From Pelagibacterium flavum (GTDB lineage Bacteria; Pseudomonadota; Alphaproteobacteria; Rhizobiales; Devosiaceae), in NCBI RefSeq assembly GCF_025854335.1, contig NZ_CP107716.1, forward strand, positions 248,001-312,000: 64,000 nt of DNA, read 5' to 3'. Shown here one piece after another: positions 55,956 through 64,000 of this stretch (the first letter of the stretch is position 1; the number at the start of each line of letters is the position of its first letter). The notes below the pieces were generated by a model. The model was given only the letters and a program-made list of their open reading frames with translations. It made no database searches and was not told the origin of the DNA. The translations under genes and the position numbers were made by a program.

Positions 55956-56885
55956 TTACTTCGCCTTGTGGATGCGCATGACGATATCCTGGTCGTAATT
56001 TCCAAATCCGCGGCCGAAGATGTTGATGCCGCCGGGGTGTTTGGCGTCGTCGCGAATGCCAATCCGCATGCGGATCGAATGGTGGGCCGGCACATCGAGA
56101 TCGGCCAGCTTGACGCCTGAAATCTTGACGCCGTCCACGAAGCTGCCGGTACCGTTGACCCGGAAGGTCTTGAGCTTGCCGTATTGCGACCCCTTGAGCT
56201 TCCACCAGTCCGGTGTATAGACGCCCCGCTTGTCACCGTAATCGCCCGGAGAGGTCCATGTACCCACTTCGACCCCGTTGACCCAGACGGTGATGTCGGA
56301 TGGCCAGTCCGCGCTGGTTCCGGGAACCTCAGAGGAAAGTTCCATCGAGAACTCTATGGCTTCGATCTCGCTTTTGGAGAGCTTGGCATTGTTGGGGAAC
56401 TGATACTCCACGTGTCCGCGCGTGAACCACAGGAGTCCGGCGCGCATGCGCTCGGGGTCAAGAAAAGTGTCGGGCACGTCGAGCAGACCCGCCACTCCAT
56501 CGGGCGTACACAGTCCGCAAGGAGCAACGACGTCGCAACTGGTGTAGAGCCCGAGAGGCATTGCCACCTCGATATGCCCACTGGGGGCGGGGATGACGTC
56601 TTCCTTGAAAGCGACCAGGATCTCGTCAAAGTTCGAGTGACAGATTTTCTGATTGCCCTTGCGGGCCTTGAGGATGTCCGATCGGATAAGGTCGGCTTCT
56701 TCGAGGATCGAGACGTTCGCCGACACAGTCGATTGCGGCAACTGCAGAATGCGTGCGATGTCGTTGATGTTCTGAGATCCCTGCTCATGGAGGAGTTTGA
56801 GGATCTTGATCCTGACGGGTGAGGCCAGTCCCTTGAGGACGTTCATATCCTGCTCGGGGTCCACCACCAAGAAATTGCGAGCCAT
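55956..56885 (-). CDS. HTH (ArsR-like) regulator with beta-rich C-terminal domain
   Basis: A 309-residue protein. The N-terminal winged helix reads GLASPVRIKILKLLHEQGSQNINDIARIL, LPQSTVSANVSILEEADLIRSD (about 15-70). A linker with a Cys pair (SCDVVAPCGLC, about 120-130) leads to a C-terminal beta-rich region (about 170-305), VWVNGVEVGTWTSPGDYGD and IGIRDDAKHPGGINIFGRGFG, which looks like a jelly-roll-type ligand domain. It is upstream of the GH51 gene and likely controls the arabinose operon, with the C-terminal part sensing sugar or acting in dimerisation. The start at ATG 56885 is preferred over GTG 56918. Confidence 0.8.
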   Translation of the reverse strand: MARNFLVVDPEQDMNVLKGLASPVRIKILKLLHEQGSQNINDIARILQLPQSTVSANVSILEEADLIRSDILKARKGNQKICHSNFDEILVAFKEDVIPAPSGHIEVAMPLGLYTSCDVVAPCGLCTPDGVAGLLDVPDTFLDPERMRAGLLWFTRGHVEYQFPNNAKLSKSEIEAIEFSMELSSEVPGTSADWPSDITVWVNGVEVGTWTSPGDYGDKRGVYTPDWWKLKGSQYGKLKTFRVNGTGSFVDGVKISGVKLADLDVPAHHSIRMRIGIRDDAKHPGGINIFGRGFGNYDQDIVMRIHKAK

Positions 56886-56990
56886 ATATTGTTGAATCCT
56901 CGTGCCTGGAGGGAACACGGATATCAGGTATTCGGATAGAGTCCAGCCTTTTGGACCCAGGGCCCGGATCGCTTCCAGTTCTTGTGGTCT

Positions 56991-58568
56991 TCACGTCGCT
57001 GGAATCAGGATTTCGACATCACTGACGCTGGCAGCCTCGGCGGCAGGCTTGTCCCAGCGGATGCGGTTTATGCGGGGGAAGCGCAGGGCGACGCCGGATT
57101 TGTGGCGGGTGGAGGCCTGGGCGCTGTCGAAGGCGACTTCGAAGACTAGGGATTTCTCCACTTCGCGCACCGGGCCGAAACTCGCGATGGTGTGGGCGCG
57201 CACCCATTTGTCGAGTTCCTTGAGCTCGGCGTCGGTAAAGCCGAAATAGGCCTTGCCAATGGGCACCAGCTCGTTGCCCCGCCAGGCGCCGAAGGTGAAG
57301 TCGGAATAAAAGGACGAGCGTTTGCCGTGCCCGCGCTGGGCGTACATGAGGACGGCATCGACAAGGTTCGGATCGCGCTTCCATTTAAACCAGTTGCCCT
57401 TGGGACGACCGGGGACATAAGGGGCGGATTTGAGTTTGATCATCACGCCTTCGTGGCCGTTTTCATCGGCGCCCTGGCGGCGGATGACGCCCAATTGCTC
57501 CCAATCGGAAAAGGCGAGCAGTTCGGAGAGATCGAGCCGGGACTGGGTCTGGTCGGAAAAGAAGCTCTGGAGGCGGGCGCGACGGTCGATCCAGGGGAGG
57601 GCGCGGATATCTTCGTCGCCATCAAACAGCATGTCATAGACCCGGATGAAGGCAGGGTATTCGCGGACCAGCTTTTCGGTGGCCGATTTGCGGTTGAGAC
57701 GTTGCTGGAGGGCGTTGAAGGGGGCGGGCACGAATTCGGACCCGACCAGCAGTTCGCCATCGAGGACGCCGTGCCCGAAGACGTTTCCGACAAGGTCGGG
57801 AAAGGCCGGGGCGATATCCTCGCCGGTGCGGGAGAACAGCGATGCGGGGCCTTGGCCGAGGATCAGTTGCACCCTTATGCCATCCCATTTCCATTCGGCG
57901 ACGAAATCGGTGGGGTCAAGGCTTGAGAAATCCTTCTCCTCATCGATAGGGTTGGAAAGCATCAGGGGATGAAAACGGGCCGTATGGTCGATCTCGGGTT
58001 TGGGCTTTCGGCCCTCAAGCCACGCAAACAGATCGCCATAGGGCAGTTTGATGCCGTGCCAGATTTCCTCGATATCCTGTAGATCGGTGCCGCTCATTTC
58101 GGCCAGAGCGGTCTTGGCAAGGCGCTCGGACACCCCGATGCGCAGGCCCCCCGTGGCCAGTTTGACCAGGGCCCAGCGCTCATTGATCTGCGCGCTGGTC
58201 AGAAGTTCAGCGATCAGCAGCGCAAGTTCGGATTTCGGGGTGGTGTTTAAAAGTTCGACGAGATCGGAGAGCGAAGGCAGCTCGCGCGTACCGCCCTTGT
58301 GGGGCCAGATCAGCGCGATGGTTTCGCCCAGATCGCCGACATAGTCGTAGCTGAGCGCAAAAAGATGCGGGTCGACTTCGGCCAATACGGCTTCCTTGAG
58401 GCGGGCGGGTTTGACATGGGCGAAGCTGAGCGCGCCGGTGAGGACCGCCAGCGCATAGCCGCGGTCGGGATCGGGCGTATCGCGGAAATAGGCGGCAAGC
58501 GCTTCGATCTTGCGGTTGCGCGAGGGGGTGAGCGCAAGGGTTTCGAGCAGGGTCGCAAAGCGCTTCAT
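56991..58568 (-). CDS. ATP-dependent DNA ligase (repair type)
   Basis: A 525-residue ligase sealing nicks with ATP. The adenylation motif is EWKWDGIRVQ with the nucleophilic lysine at about residue 227, followed by downstream motifs DGELLVGSEF and EGVMIKLKSAPYVPG, and the OB-fold C-terminus. The N-terminal helical domain (1-200) is of the type seen in repair ligases. It is coupled to the adjacent MBL nuclease gene (ATGA overlap), a well-known pairing. It is not LigA and has no polymerase domain. Confidence 0.93.
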   Translation of the reverse strand: MKRFATLLETLALTPSRNRKIEALAAYFRDTPDPDRGYALAVLTGALSFAHVKPARLKEAVLAEVDPHLFALSYDYVGDLGETIALIWPHKGGTRELPSLSDLVELLNTTPKSELALLIAELLTSAQINERWALVKLATGGLRIGVSERLAKTALAEMSGTDLQDIEEIWHGIKLPYGDLFAWLEGRKPKPEIDHTARFHPLMLSNPIDEEKDFSSLDPTDFVAEWKWDGIRVQLILGQGPASLFSRTGEDIAPAFPDLVGNVFGHGVLDGELLVGSEFVPAPFNALQQRLNRKSATEKLVREYPAFIRVYDMLFDGDEDIRALPWIDRRARLQSFFSDQTQSRLDLSELLAFSDWEQLGVIRRQGADENGHEGVMIKLKSAPYVPGRPKGNWFKWKRDPNLVDAVLMYAQRGHGKRSSFYSDFTFGAWRGNELVPIGKAYFGFTDAELKELDKWVRAHTIASFGPVREVEKSLVFEVAFDSAQASTRHKSGVALRFPRINRIRWDKPAAEAASVSDVEILIPAT

Positions 58569-59560
58569 TGGTCTTCCCCCTCGTCTTCATAGCCCTGAAT
58601 GTTGAGCGGTTCGGCGACAAGCCCTTGCTGGCGGCACCAATAGACCAGCGCATCCTCGCGGCCGTGGGTGACCCAGATGGTCCGGGCCCCAGTCTCAGTG
58701 ACCGTCTGGGTCAATTCGGGCCAGTCGACGTGATCGGAAATGACCAGGGGCAACTCGATGCCGCGCTGGCGGGCGCGCTGCTTGACGCTCATCCATCCCG
58801 AGGCCATGGCGAGGACGGGATCGGGCAGTCGACGGCTCCAGCGATCCTTGAGCGCGGAGGGCGGGGCGATGACGATGGCGCCGGCCAGCTCGTCTTTTGT
58901 TGCATCGGTGGCGTAGCGGAGTTCGCCGAGCGCGATGCCCCGTTCGCTATAGAGATCGCACAGGCGCTGCATGGCGCCGTGCAGATAGATCGGGGCATCA
59001 TAGCCGCCATCGCGCAACAGGGCGATGACCCGTTGCGCCTTACCCAGAGCGTAGGCACCGATCACGTGGGCGCGCTCGGGATAAGCGGCGAGCGATTTGA
59101 AAAGCCTAGCGATTTCCTCGGATGGGTGCGGGTGCTGGAAGACCGGCAGCCCGAAGGTGGCTTCGGTAATCAGGAGGTCGCAAGGGACCAGTTCGAAGGG
59201 CTGGGCGGTCTTGTCGGGGAGGCGCTTGTAGTCGCCGGTGACCACGACCCGCTGGCCGTCCTGTTCGATCAGCACCTGGGCCGACCCCAGAATGTGGCCG
59301 GCAGGATAGAGCGTGATGGTGACGTCATCGATTTCGAGGGGCTGGCCGAATTGGAGGGGCTGGAAGCTCCCGGCGCAATCCTTGCCGTAGCGGGTCTGCA
59401 TGATGGCGATGGTATCGGGGGTGGCGAGAACCTTGTGGTGCCCCGAACGGGCATGATCGGCATGGCCGTGGGTGATGATGGCGCGCTCGCGGGGGAGGGT
59501 TGGATCGACATAGGTGTTGATACGCCGGATATGGAGATTGCGATCGATCGCTTGGATCAT
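58565..59560 (-). CDS. Ligase-associated DNA exonuclease (MBL fold)
   Basis: A 331-residue metallo-beta-lactamase-fold nuclease. The metal motif reads THGHADHARSGH, the Asp in VVTGDYKRLPDKTAQ, and later His residues in ISDHVDW and WVTHGRE. This protein family regularly travels with the ATP-dependent ligase in repair operons. The start at ATG 59560 is chosen over 59605, because the conserved N-terminus begins there. Its stop overlaps the ligase start. Confidence 0.9.
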   Translation of the reverse strand: MIQAIDRNLHIRRINTYVDPTLPRERAIITHGHADHARSGHHKVLATPDTIAIMQTRYGKDCAGSFQPLQFGQPLEIDDVTITLYPAGHILGSAQVLIEQDGQRVVVTGDYKRLPDKTAQPFELVPCDLLITEATFGLPVFQHPHPSEEIARLFKSLAAYPERAHVIGAYALGKAQRVIALLRDGGYDAPIYLHGAMQRLCDLYSERGIALGELRYATDATKDELAGAIVIAPPSALKDRWSRRLPDPVLAMASGWMSVKQRARQRGIELPLVISDHVDWPELTQTVTETGARTIWVTHGREDALVYWCRQQGLVAEPLNIQGYEDEGEDQ

Positions 59561-59702
59561 GGTCCTGGCCTGTGTGATCTGGCGTTGGGCGATGAGTGAG
59601 TTCAACGGCCGAGCGGCGGTTCACACGGCATGGCTTTAAACGTAGATCGACCGGGTTCGGTTCAGGCGCTAGGGTCAGGGCGTTTGGAGAAAGGGAGCGG
59701 AC
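59561..59702. other. Divergent promoter region of exonuclease and gamma-carbonic-anhydrase-like genes
   Basis: About 140 bases between divergent starts. GGAGAAAGGGAG upstream of 59703 is the ribosome site for the plus-strand gene. No SOS box of the GAAC-N7-GAAC type was found here. Confidence 0.5.
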
Positions 59703-60230
59703 ATGAGTCTTATCGGGTTTGAAGGGCAGGCGCCCGAGATTGCGCGGGATGCAGGCTATGTGGCGCCCTCGGCGATGCTGATCGGCAAGGTGCGGCTCGA
59801 GGAAGGGGCGAGCATCTGGTTCGGCGCTGTGCTTCGGGGCGACAATGAATGGATTGGTGTGGGCCGCAATTCCAATGTGCAGGACAACGCCGTGCTGCAC
59901 ACCGATATGGGCTATCCGCTCACAATCGGGGAGGGCTGCACGATCGGTCATCTGGCGTGCCTTCATGGCTGCACCGTTGGGGACGGGAGCCTGATCGGGA
60001 TGGGGGCGACGGTGCTCAACGGGGCGAGAATCGGGCGCAATTGTCTGATCGGGGCCAAGGCGCTGATCCGAGAAGGCATGGATATCCCCGATGGATCGAT
60101 GGTTCTGGGTATGCCAGGGCGCGTGGTGCGGGCGCTTTCAGGCGAAGAGGTCGGGCGGCTTTTCCAAGGGGCCAAAGCCTATATCGAGAAATCGGCCCGC
60201 TATCGCGACAGCGCCGTTTTCCTCAAGTGA
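59703..60230 (+). CDS. Gamma-carbonic anhydrase-like left-handed beta-helix protein
   Basis: A 175-residue hexapeptide-repeat protein with the gamma-CA signature. Repeats of the [LIV]-G-x-x type run from about residue 20 to 145. Metal-ligand histidines are in [19 protein letters not shown]. Family members include carbonic anhydrases and many whose activity is unproven. It lies between the exonuclease and the imuA operon, transcribed toward the latter but with its own start and an SOS box after it. Confidence 0.88.
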   Translation: MSLIGFEGQAPEIARDAGYVAPSAMLIGKVRLEEGASIWFGAVLRGDNEWIGVGRNSNVQDNAVLHTDMGYPLTIGEGCTIGHLACLHGCTVGDGSLIGMGATVLNGARIGRNCLIGAKALIREGMDIPDGSMVLGMPGRVVRALSGEEVGRLFQGAKAYIEKSARYRDSAVFLK

Positions 60231-60279
60231 AACTCACACACAGACACGATTGACTCTTGGTTCGATCTGAGTCCAAATA

Positions 60280-60294
60280 GAACAAAATAGGAAC
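60280..60294 (+). promoter_or_regulatory. LexA (SOS) box of the alphaproteobacterial type
   Basis: GAAC at 60280-60283 and GAAC at 60291-60294 form a perfect direct repeat with a 7-base spacer (AAAATAG). It lies 9 bases before the imuA ATG, where LexA would block transcription of imuA-imuB-dnaE2 until DNA damage. Confidence 0.88.
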
Positions 60295-60302
60295 ATTGAG
60301 CC

Positions 60303-61082
60303 ATGAACAAAGCCCGCCAGATCGGTGTGCTGCGGGAGGCTCTGGCCAGTCTCGATCCTTTTGGCGAGACCGGGCGGCACGGCGTCTTCACTCTGGGCGC
60401 CGGCCCGGTCGATGATGCCTTGGGGGGCGGTCTGGCGCGGGGCGCCGTGCACGAAATCTACCCTGCCCAGGCGTTCGACATCGCGGCTGCTGCAGGATTT
60501 GTAACCGGGCTCAGCCTGCGGGCGGCGCCCCGTGCGCCGCTGATCTGGATACGGCACAGGCGCAGCGAAATCGAGACCGGGGCGCTCTATGCCCAGGGAT
60601 TTGCCGAAATGGGCGTGGCGGGCGATCAACTCGTCGTGGTGCATGTGAGCGATGTCGCCGATGGTTTGCGGGCGAGCCTTGAGGCCTTGCGGTGTCCGGG
60701 GCTGGGGGCAGTGATTTTCGAAAGCTGGGGCACTTCGAAACATCTCGACCTCACCGCCAGCCGCAGGCTGTCGCTGGCCGCGCAGGACAGCGGGGCCACG
60801 GGTCTGGTTTTGCGCGTGATGGCCCAGCCCGAGCCGAGCGCGGCTGCAACGCGCTGGCAGATACAGGCGGCTCCGTCCTCCGATCCGCTTGGCATGCCCG
60901 GGCGGGCGGTGTTTTCTGCCCGCCTGCTTCGCCAGCGGAGCGGGCCGTCAGGCTGGTGCTGGAATTTGGAATGGAACCATGAAACCCTTGGATTTGCACA
61001 AGCCCAGGCGCTATCTGGCGTTGTGGCTGCCCCTCATCGTGACCGACCGATTGGTTCGTCAGGCTGGGCAAAAACGGGGTGA
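60303..61082 (+). CDS. imuA: ImuA, RecA-like mutasome protein
   Basis: ImuA is a RecA/SulA-like protein that helps assemble the ImuB-DnaE2 mutasome for damage-induced translesion synthesis. The 259-residue protein has a RecA-like core (LIWIRHRRSEIETGALYAQGF, LGAVIFESWG, SGATGLVLRVM). The start at ATG 60303 is set by the upstream LexA box. Its 3' end overlaps imuB by 104 bases in another frame, which is large but reported for this pair in relatives as far as I recall. Confidence 0.9.
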   Translation: MNKARQIGVLREALASLDPFGETGRHGVFTLGAGPVDDALGGGLARGAVHEIYPAQAFDIAAAAGFVTGLSLRAAPRAPLIWIRHRRSEIETGALYAQGFAEMGVAGDQLVVVHVSDVADGLRASLEALRCPGLGAVIFESWGTSKHLDLTASRRLSLAAQDSGATGLVLRVMAQPEPSAAATRWQIQAAPSSDPLGMPGRAVFSARLLRQRSGPSGWCWNLEWNHETLGFAQAQALSGVVAAPHRDRPIGSSGWAKTG

Positions 61083-62535
61083 TCATCCTTTGGTGGTCGT
61101 TGCCCGCAAGGGCAATATTCTGGCCCTGGTGGGGGCTGATGCCAATGCCCGCCGACAGGGTTTGAAACCCGGTCTTGCTTTTGCCGATGCAAAGGCAAGG
61201 GTGCCGCACCTCGACGTCGTCGAGCACGACGAGATGGCCGATGCCGAACTTTTCGAGAAACTGGCCGACTGGTGTGATCGCTACACCCCCTTGGTCGCCG
61301 CTGAGCCGCCAGACGGGATCGTGTGCGACATTACGGGCGTGCCCCATCTGTTCGGTGGAGAGGCGGAACTGGTTGCCGATATGGAAACCCGGTTAAGGGC
61401 ACAGGGCTTTGCAACCCGCATCGCCATTGCAGGAACGGCGCGCGCGGCACGGGCGCTGGCACGGTTCGGCGGAGGCGGGATCGTTGCACCCGGAGCCGAG
61501 GCGCACGCTCTGGCCGGCCTGCCGGTCGAGGCGCTCGAAGCGGGGCACAAAACCACTACGGGCCTGCGCCGGGCCGGTCTCACCGCGATCGCCGACCTCG
61601 CCGCCCGTCCCAGAAAGCCGCTCGCGGCGCGGTTTGGAGATGAAACGACGGCGGTTCTCGCTCAACTCCTTGGGGAGATCGACCGGCCGATCACCCCGCG
61701 CCGACCCTTGCCGGACTTTGTGGCCGAGCAGCGCTTTGCCGATCCCATCGGGCTCATGGACGATATCGTCGCCACGCTCGCAACGCTTTCCGCAGATCTT
61801 TGCAAAAGTCTAAATCGTCATGGACAGGGTGGGCGGTGTTTTGAGGCTGCATTCTTTCGCGCCGATGGCAAAGTTACCCGTATCGAATTGCTCTCGGGAC
61901 AACCTCTCAAGGAAGCGGGCGTGCTTGCGCGGCTGTTGGAAATGCGGCTCGATGCCCTGGCCGATCCGCTCGATCCGGGCTTCGGGTTCGACATGATCAG
62001 GCTTTCGGTGCTGGCGGGTGACGATATGGCCGCGGTGCAGAGCGGGCTTGATGGCAAGGCGATTGCCGCGGTGGAAGTGCGCGATCTGATCGATCGGCTG
62101 AGTGCGCGGTTCGGCGCGGACGCGGTGCAGCGATTTGTTGCCAATGACAGCCACCTGCCCGAGCGGGCCGCGCGCGCCATTCCGGCGATCTCGGATGAAA
62201 ACCCAGGCGGGGCATGGCGGCAGACAGGTCCGTTCGGTGTTCCGGCCCGCCCCCTGTTTCTCTTTTATCCGCCGCCCACCATTGAGGTGATCGCCGAAGT
62301 TCCTCATGGACCACCGCGCAGATTTCAGTGGCGGCGGGCCTGGTTCGATATCGTTATGGCCGAAGGCCCCGAGCGCATATCTCCTGAATGGTGGCGCAAA
62401 ACCAGCGATACGCGCACACGCGATTATTTTCGCATCGAGGATGCGTCCGGGCGCCGGTTCTGGGTGTTCCGGTACGGGTTTTACGGCATCGGCACCGAGC
62501 CGGTGCGCTGGTATCTGCATGGGGTCTTTCCATGA
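60979..62535 (+). CDS. imuB: ImuB, catalytically altered Y-family polymerase homologue
   Basis: A 518-residue DNA polymerase Y-family homologue. The N-terminus RYLALWLPLIVTDRLVRQAG is followed by a palm region, in which the usual acidic metal pairs appear incomplete, fitting ImuB's role as a beta-clamp-binding scaffold for DnaE2 and not a polymerase itself. HLFGGEAELVADMETRL and RIAIAGTARAARALARFG are fingers/palm remains. The start at ATG 60979 gives the known N-terminus. The stop overlaps the dnaE2 start by four bases (ATGA). Confidence 0.9.
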   Translation: MKPLDLHKPRRYLALWLPLIVTDRLVRQAGQKRGDHPLVVVARKGNILALVGADANARRQGLKPGLAFADAKARVPHLDVVEHDEMADAELFEKLADWCDRYTPLVAAEPPDGIVCDITGVPHLFGGEAELVADMETRLRAQGFATRIAIAGTARAARALARFGGGGIVAPGAEAHALAGLPVEALEAGHKTTTGLRRAGLTAIADLAARPRKPLAARFGDETTAVLAQLLGEIDRPITPRRPLPDFVAEQRFADPIGLMDDIVATLATLSADLCKSLNRHGQGGRCFEAAFFRADGKVTRIELLSGQPLKEAGVLARLLEMRLDALADPLDPGFGFDMIRLSVLAGDDMAAVQSGLDGKAIAAVEVRDLIDRLSARFGADAVQRFVANDSHLPERAARAIPAISDENPGGAWRQTGPFGVPARPLFLFYPPPTIEVIAEVPHGPPRRFQWRRAWFDIVMAEGPERISPEWWRKTSDTRTRDYFRIEDASGRRFWVFRYGFYGIGTEPVRWYLHGVFP

Positions 62536-64000
62536 GCTTTTATGCGGAGCTGGCAACGACGACCAATTTCTCCTTTCTGCGCGGTGCGTCGCACGCTCAG
62601 GACATGGTTCTGACCGCGCTGTTGCTGGGTCACAAGGGGATCGGTATCGCCGACCGCAATTCGGTGGCCGGGGTGGTGCGCGCCTTTGGGGCGCTGGAAG
62701 ATCTGCGCAAGGGCGTAAAACTTGTCGACAAGGTGCGCGAAGGGTCAGGCCCGGGAGAATATGTGCTTGTCGAAAGACATCCCGACCTCGATTTTCCCTT
62801 CACTCTCGCCGACCTGCAGGCGCGCGCGAAAGCCTTCAAGCTCGCGGTGGGAGCCCGTCTGGTCTTTGTGGATGGAACGCCCGATATCATCGCCTATCCG
62901 CAGGATCTGGAAGGATGGGGGAAGCTGTGCCGGCTTTTGACGCGCGGCAATCGCAAGGCGAAAAAGGGTGAATGTATCCTGACCCTTCCCGATCTGGTTT
63001 TCGCCGCATCGGGGCTGAGCCTGATCGTAATGCCCGATAACGAAAAACCGGGTCTGGACAAGGCTCTCAAGGACCTCTCGCGAGTTTCGGCAACCCTGTG
63101 GCTGGGGGCGAGCATGGGGCACAAAAGCAATGATCTGCGCCGTCTGCACCATTTGGGGCTTTTGGCCCAGGCCCATGGGGTGCCGCTGATCGCCACCAAT
63201 GATGTGCTCTATCACGCCGCCGGACAACGCGATCTGCAGGATATTCTCACCTGCATCCGGGAGGGTGTGACGATTGAAACGGCCGGCACGAGGCTGGAGG
63301 TCAATGCGGAACGCCATCTCAAGACGCCCGAGGAAATGGAGCGGCTGTTTCACCCATGCCCGCAAGCCATCGCCCAGACCGAGGCGTTCTTGCAGACCAT
63401 CGATTTTTCGCTTGATCAATTGCGCTACCAGTATCCCGAAGAACCTGTTCCCAAAGGCTGGACCCCGCAGGCCTGGCTTGAGGAACTCACCTGGCGGCGG
63501 GCGGACCTGCGCTACCCCGAGGGAGTGCCTGCAAAGGTCAGAGCCCAGATCGAGAGCGAACTCGCGCTGATCGGGAAGCTTAACTACGCCACCTATTTCC
63601 TCACCATCTTCGATATCGTGGAGGTGGCAAGGAGCAAGAACATCCTCTGCCAGGGGCGGGGATCGGCGGCCAATTCGGCGGTCTGTTTCGTTCTCGGCAT
63701 CACAGCAGTGGACCCGGCCGAGCATCAATTGCTGTTTGCGCGGTTTCTCTCGGAAAACCGGGGCGAACCGCCCGATATCGACGTGGATTTCGAGCATGAG
63801 CGGCGCGAAGAAGTGATCCAGCATATCTACACGACCTATGGCCGGCACCGGGCGGGGATCGCCGCGACGGTGATCAGCTATCGCCCGCGCTCGGCCATCC
63901 GCGAAGTGGGCAAGGCGCTGGGGCTGACCGAGGACATCACTTCGCGCATCGCCTCGACCGTCTGGGGAAGCTGGAGCGGGGAGGGGTTGCCGGAAAAACA
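62532..64000 (+). CDS. dnaE2: Error-prone DNA polymerase DnaE2, N-terminal part
   Basis: DnaE2 is the translesion polymerase of the SOS mutasome. The frame is open from ATG 62532 to the window edge (489 residues of about 1,050-1,100). The N-terminal PHP domain begins MSFYAELATTTNFSFLRGAS, with GIADRNSVAGVVRA. The catalytic palm region has GRGSAANSAVCFVLGIT and PPDIDVDFEHERREEV, carrying the metal-binding Asp pair. The C-terminal part is outside the window. Transcribed with imuA and imuB from the LexA-controlled promoter. Confidence 0.95.
   Translation, partial: MSFYAELATTTNFSFLRGASHAQDMVLTALLLGHKGIGIADRNSVAGVVRAFGALEDLRKGVKLVDKVREGSGPGEYVLVERHPDLDFPFTLADLQARAKAFKLAVGARLVFVDGTPDIIAYPQDLEGWGKLCRLLTRGNRKAKKGECILTLPDLVFAASGLSLIVMPDNEKPGLDKALKDLSRVSATLWLGASMGHKSNDLRRLHHLGLLAQAHGVPLIATNDVLYHAAGQRDLQDILTCIREGVTIETAGTRLEVNAERHLKTPEEMERLFHPCPQAIAQTEAFLQTIDFSLDQLRYQYPEEPVPKGWTPQAWLEELTWRRADLRYPEGVPAKVRAQIESELALIGKLNYATYFLTIFDIVEVARSKNILCQGRGSAANSAVCFVLGITAVDPAEHQLLFARFLSENRGEPPDIDVDFEHERREEVIQHIYTTYGRHRAGIAATVISYRPRSAIREVGKALGLTEDITSRIASTVWGSWSGEGLPEK

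Overview
The window looks like chromosomal DNA of an alphaproteobacterium of the order Hyphomicrobiales, probably a Devosia/Pelagibacterium-like genus. The grounds are high GC content, an F1-ATPase operon atpHAGDC that sits after priA and lacks the F0 genes, the block rplU-rpmA-(GNAT)-obgE-proB-proA-nadD-rsfS-rlmH-envC-ctpA, an L21 protein with a C-terminal extension, and an imuA-imuB-dnaE2 mutasome under a GAAC-N7-GAAC LexA box. The genus is an inference.

Layout. 1-5.9 kb: 3' end of priA and atpHAGDC (plus strand), ended by a strong terminator. 6.3-8.4 kb: a chemoreceptor. 8.4-21.1 kb (minus strand): a long run of tightly coupled housekeeping genes from rplU down to an amino-acid racemase-like gene, with many stop/start overlaps. 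21.3-22.5 kb: a metallo-beta-lactamase-fold hydrolase and a gamma-glutamylcyclotransferase-like protein, followed by tRNA-Ser(CGA). 22.9-25.4 kb: a complete IS21-family element (istA, istB, 28-bp terminal inverted repeats). 

25.5-48.4 kb is accessory. It starts with a GntR regulator, then two divergent catabolic operons: an RbsABC-type importer with its GntR regulator and a PfpI protein (minus strand), facing an Ldh_2-type dehydrogenase, an iron-type alcohol dehydrogenase, an aldehyde dehydrogenase and an alpha/beta hydrolase (plus strand). At 36.1-39.2 kb lies an unusual minus-strand cassette: a protein with a PD-(D/E)XK nuclease signature, a small protein, and a soluble FtsH-like AAA-M41 protease with an altered Walker B. 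I know no name for it, and it is the best candidate here for an undescribed (possibly defence) system. Next come a LacI-regulated CUT1 sugar importer with a GH63/MGH-like glycosidase and a PIG-L deacetylase (40.1-47.4 kb), then about 1 kb of decayed DNA with the tail of an L-fucose/L-arabinose isomerase-like gene.

48.4-56.9 kb (minus strand): an Opp/Dpp-type ABC transporter, a GH51 alpha-L-arabinofuranosidase and an HTH regulator fused to a beta-rich C-terminal domain, which reads as an arabino-oligosaccharide utilisation operon. 57.0-64.0 kb is a DNA-repair segment: ATP-dependent DNA ligase with its partner nuclease (minus strand), a gamma-carbonic anhydrase-like protein, then the SOS-controlled imuA-imuB-dnaE2 (dnaE2 runs off the end).

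Family assignments come from reading translated sequence by eye. No database searches were run.
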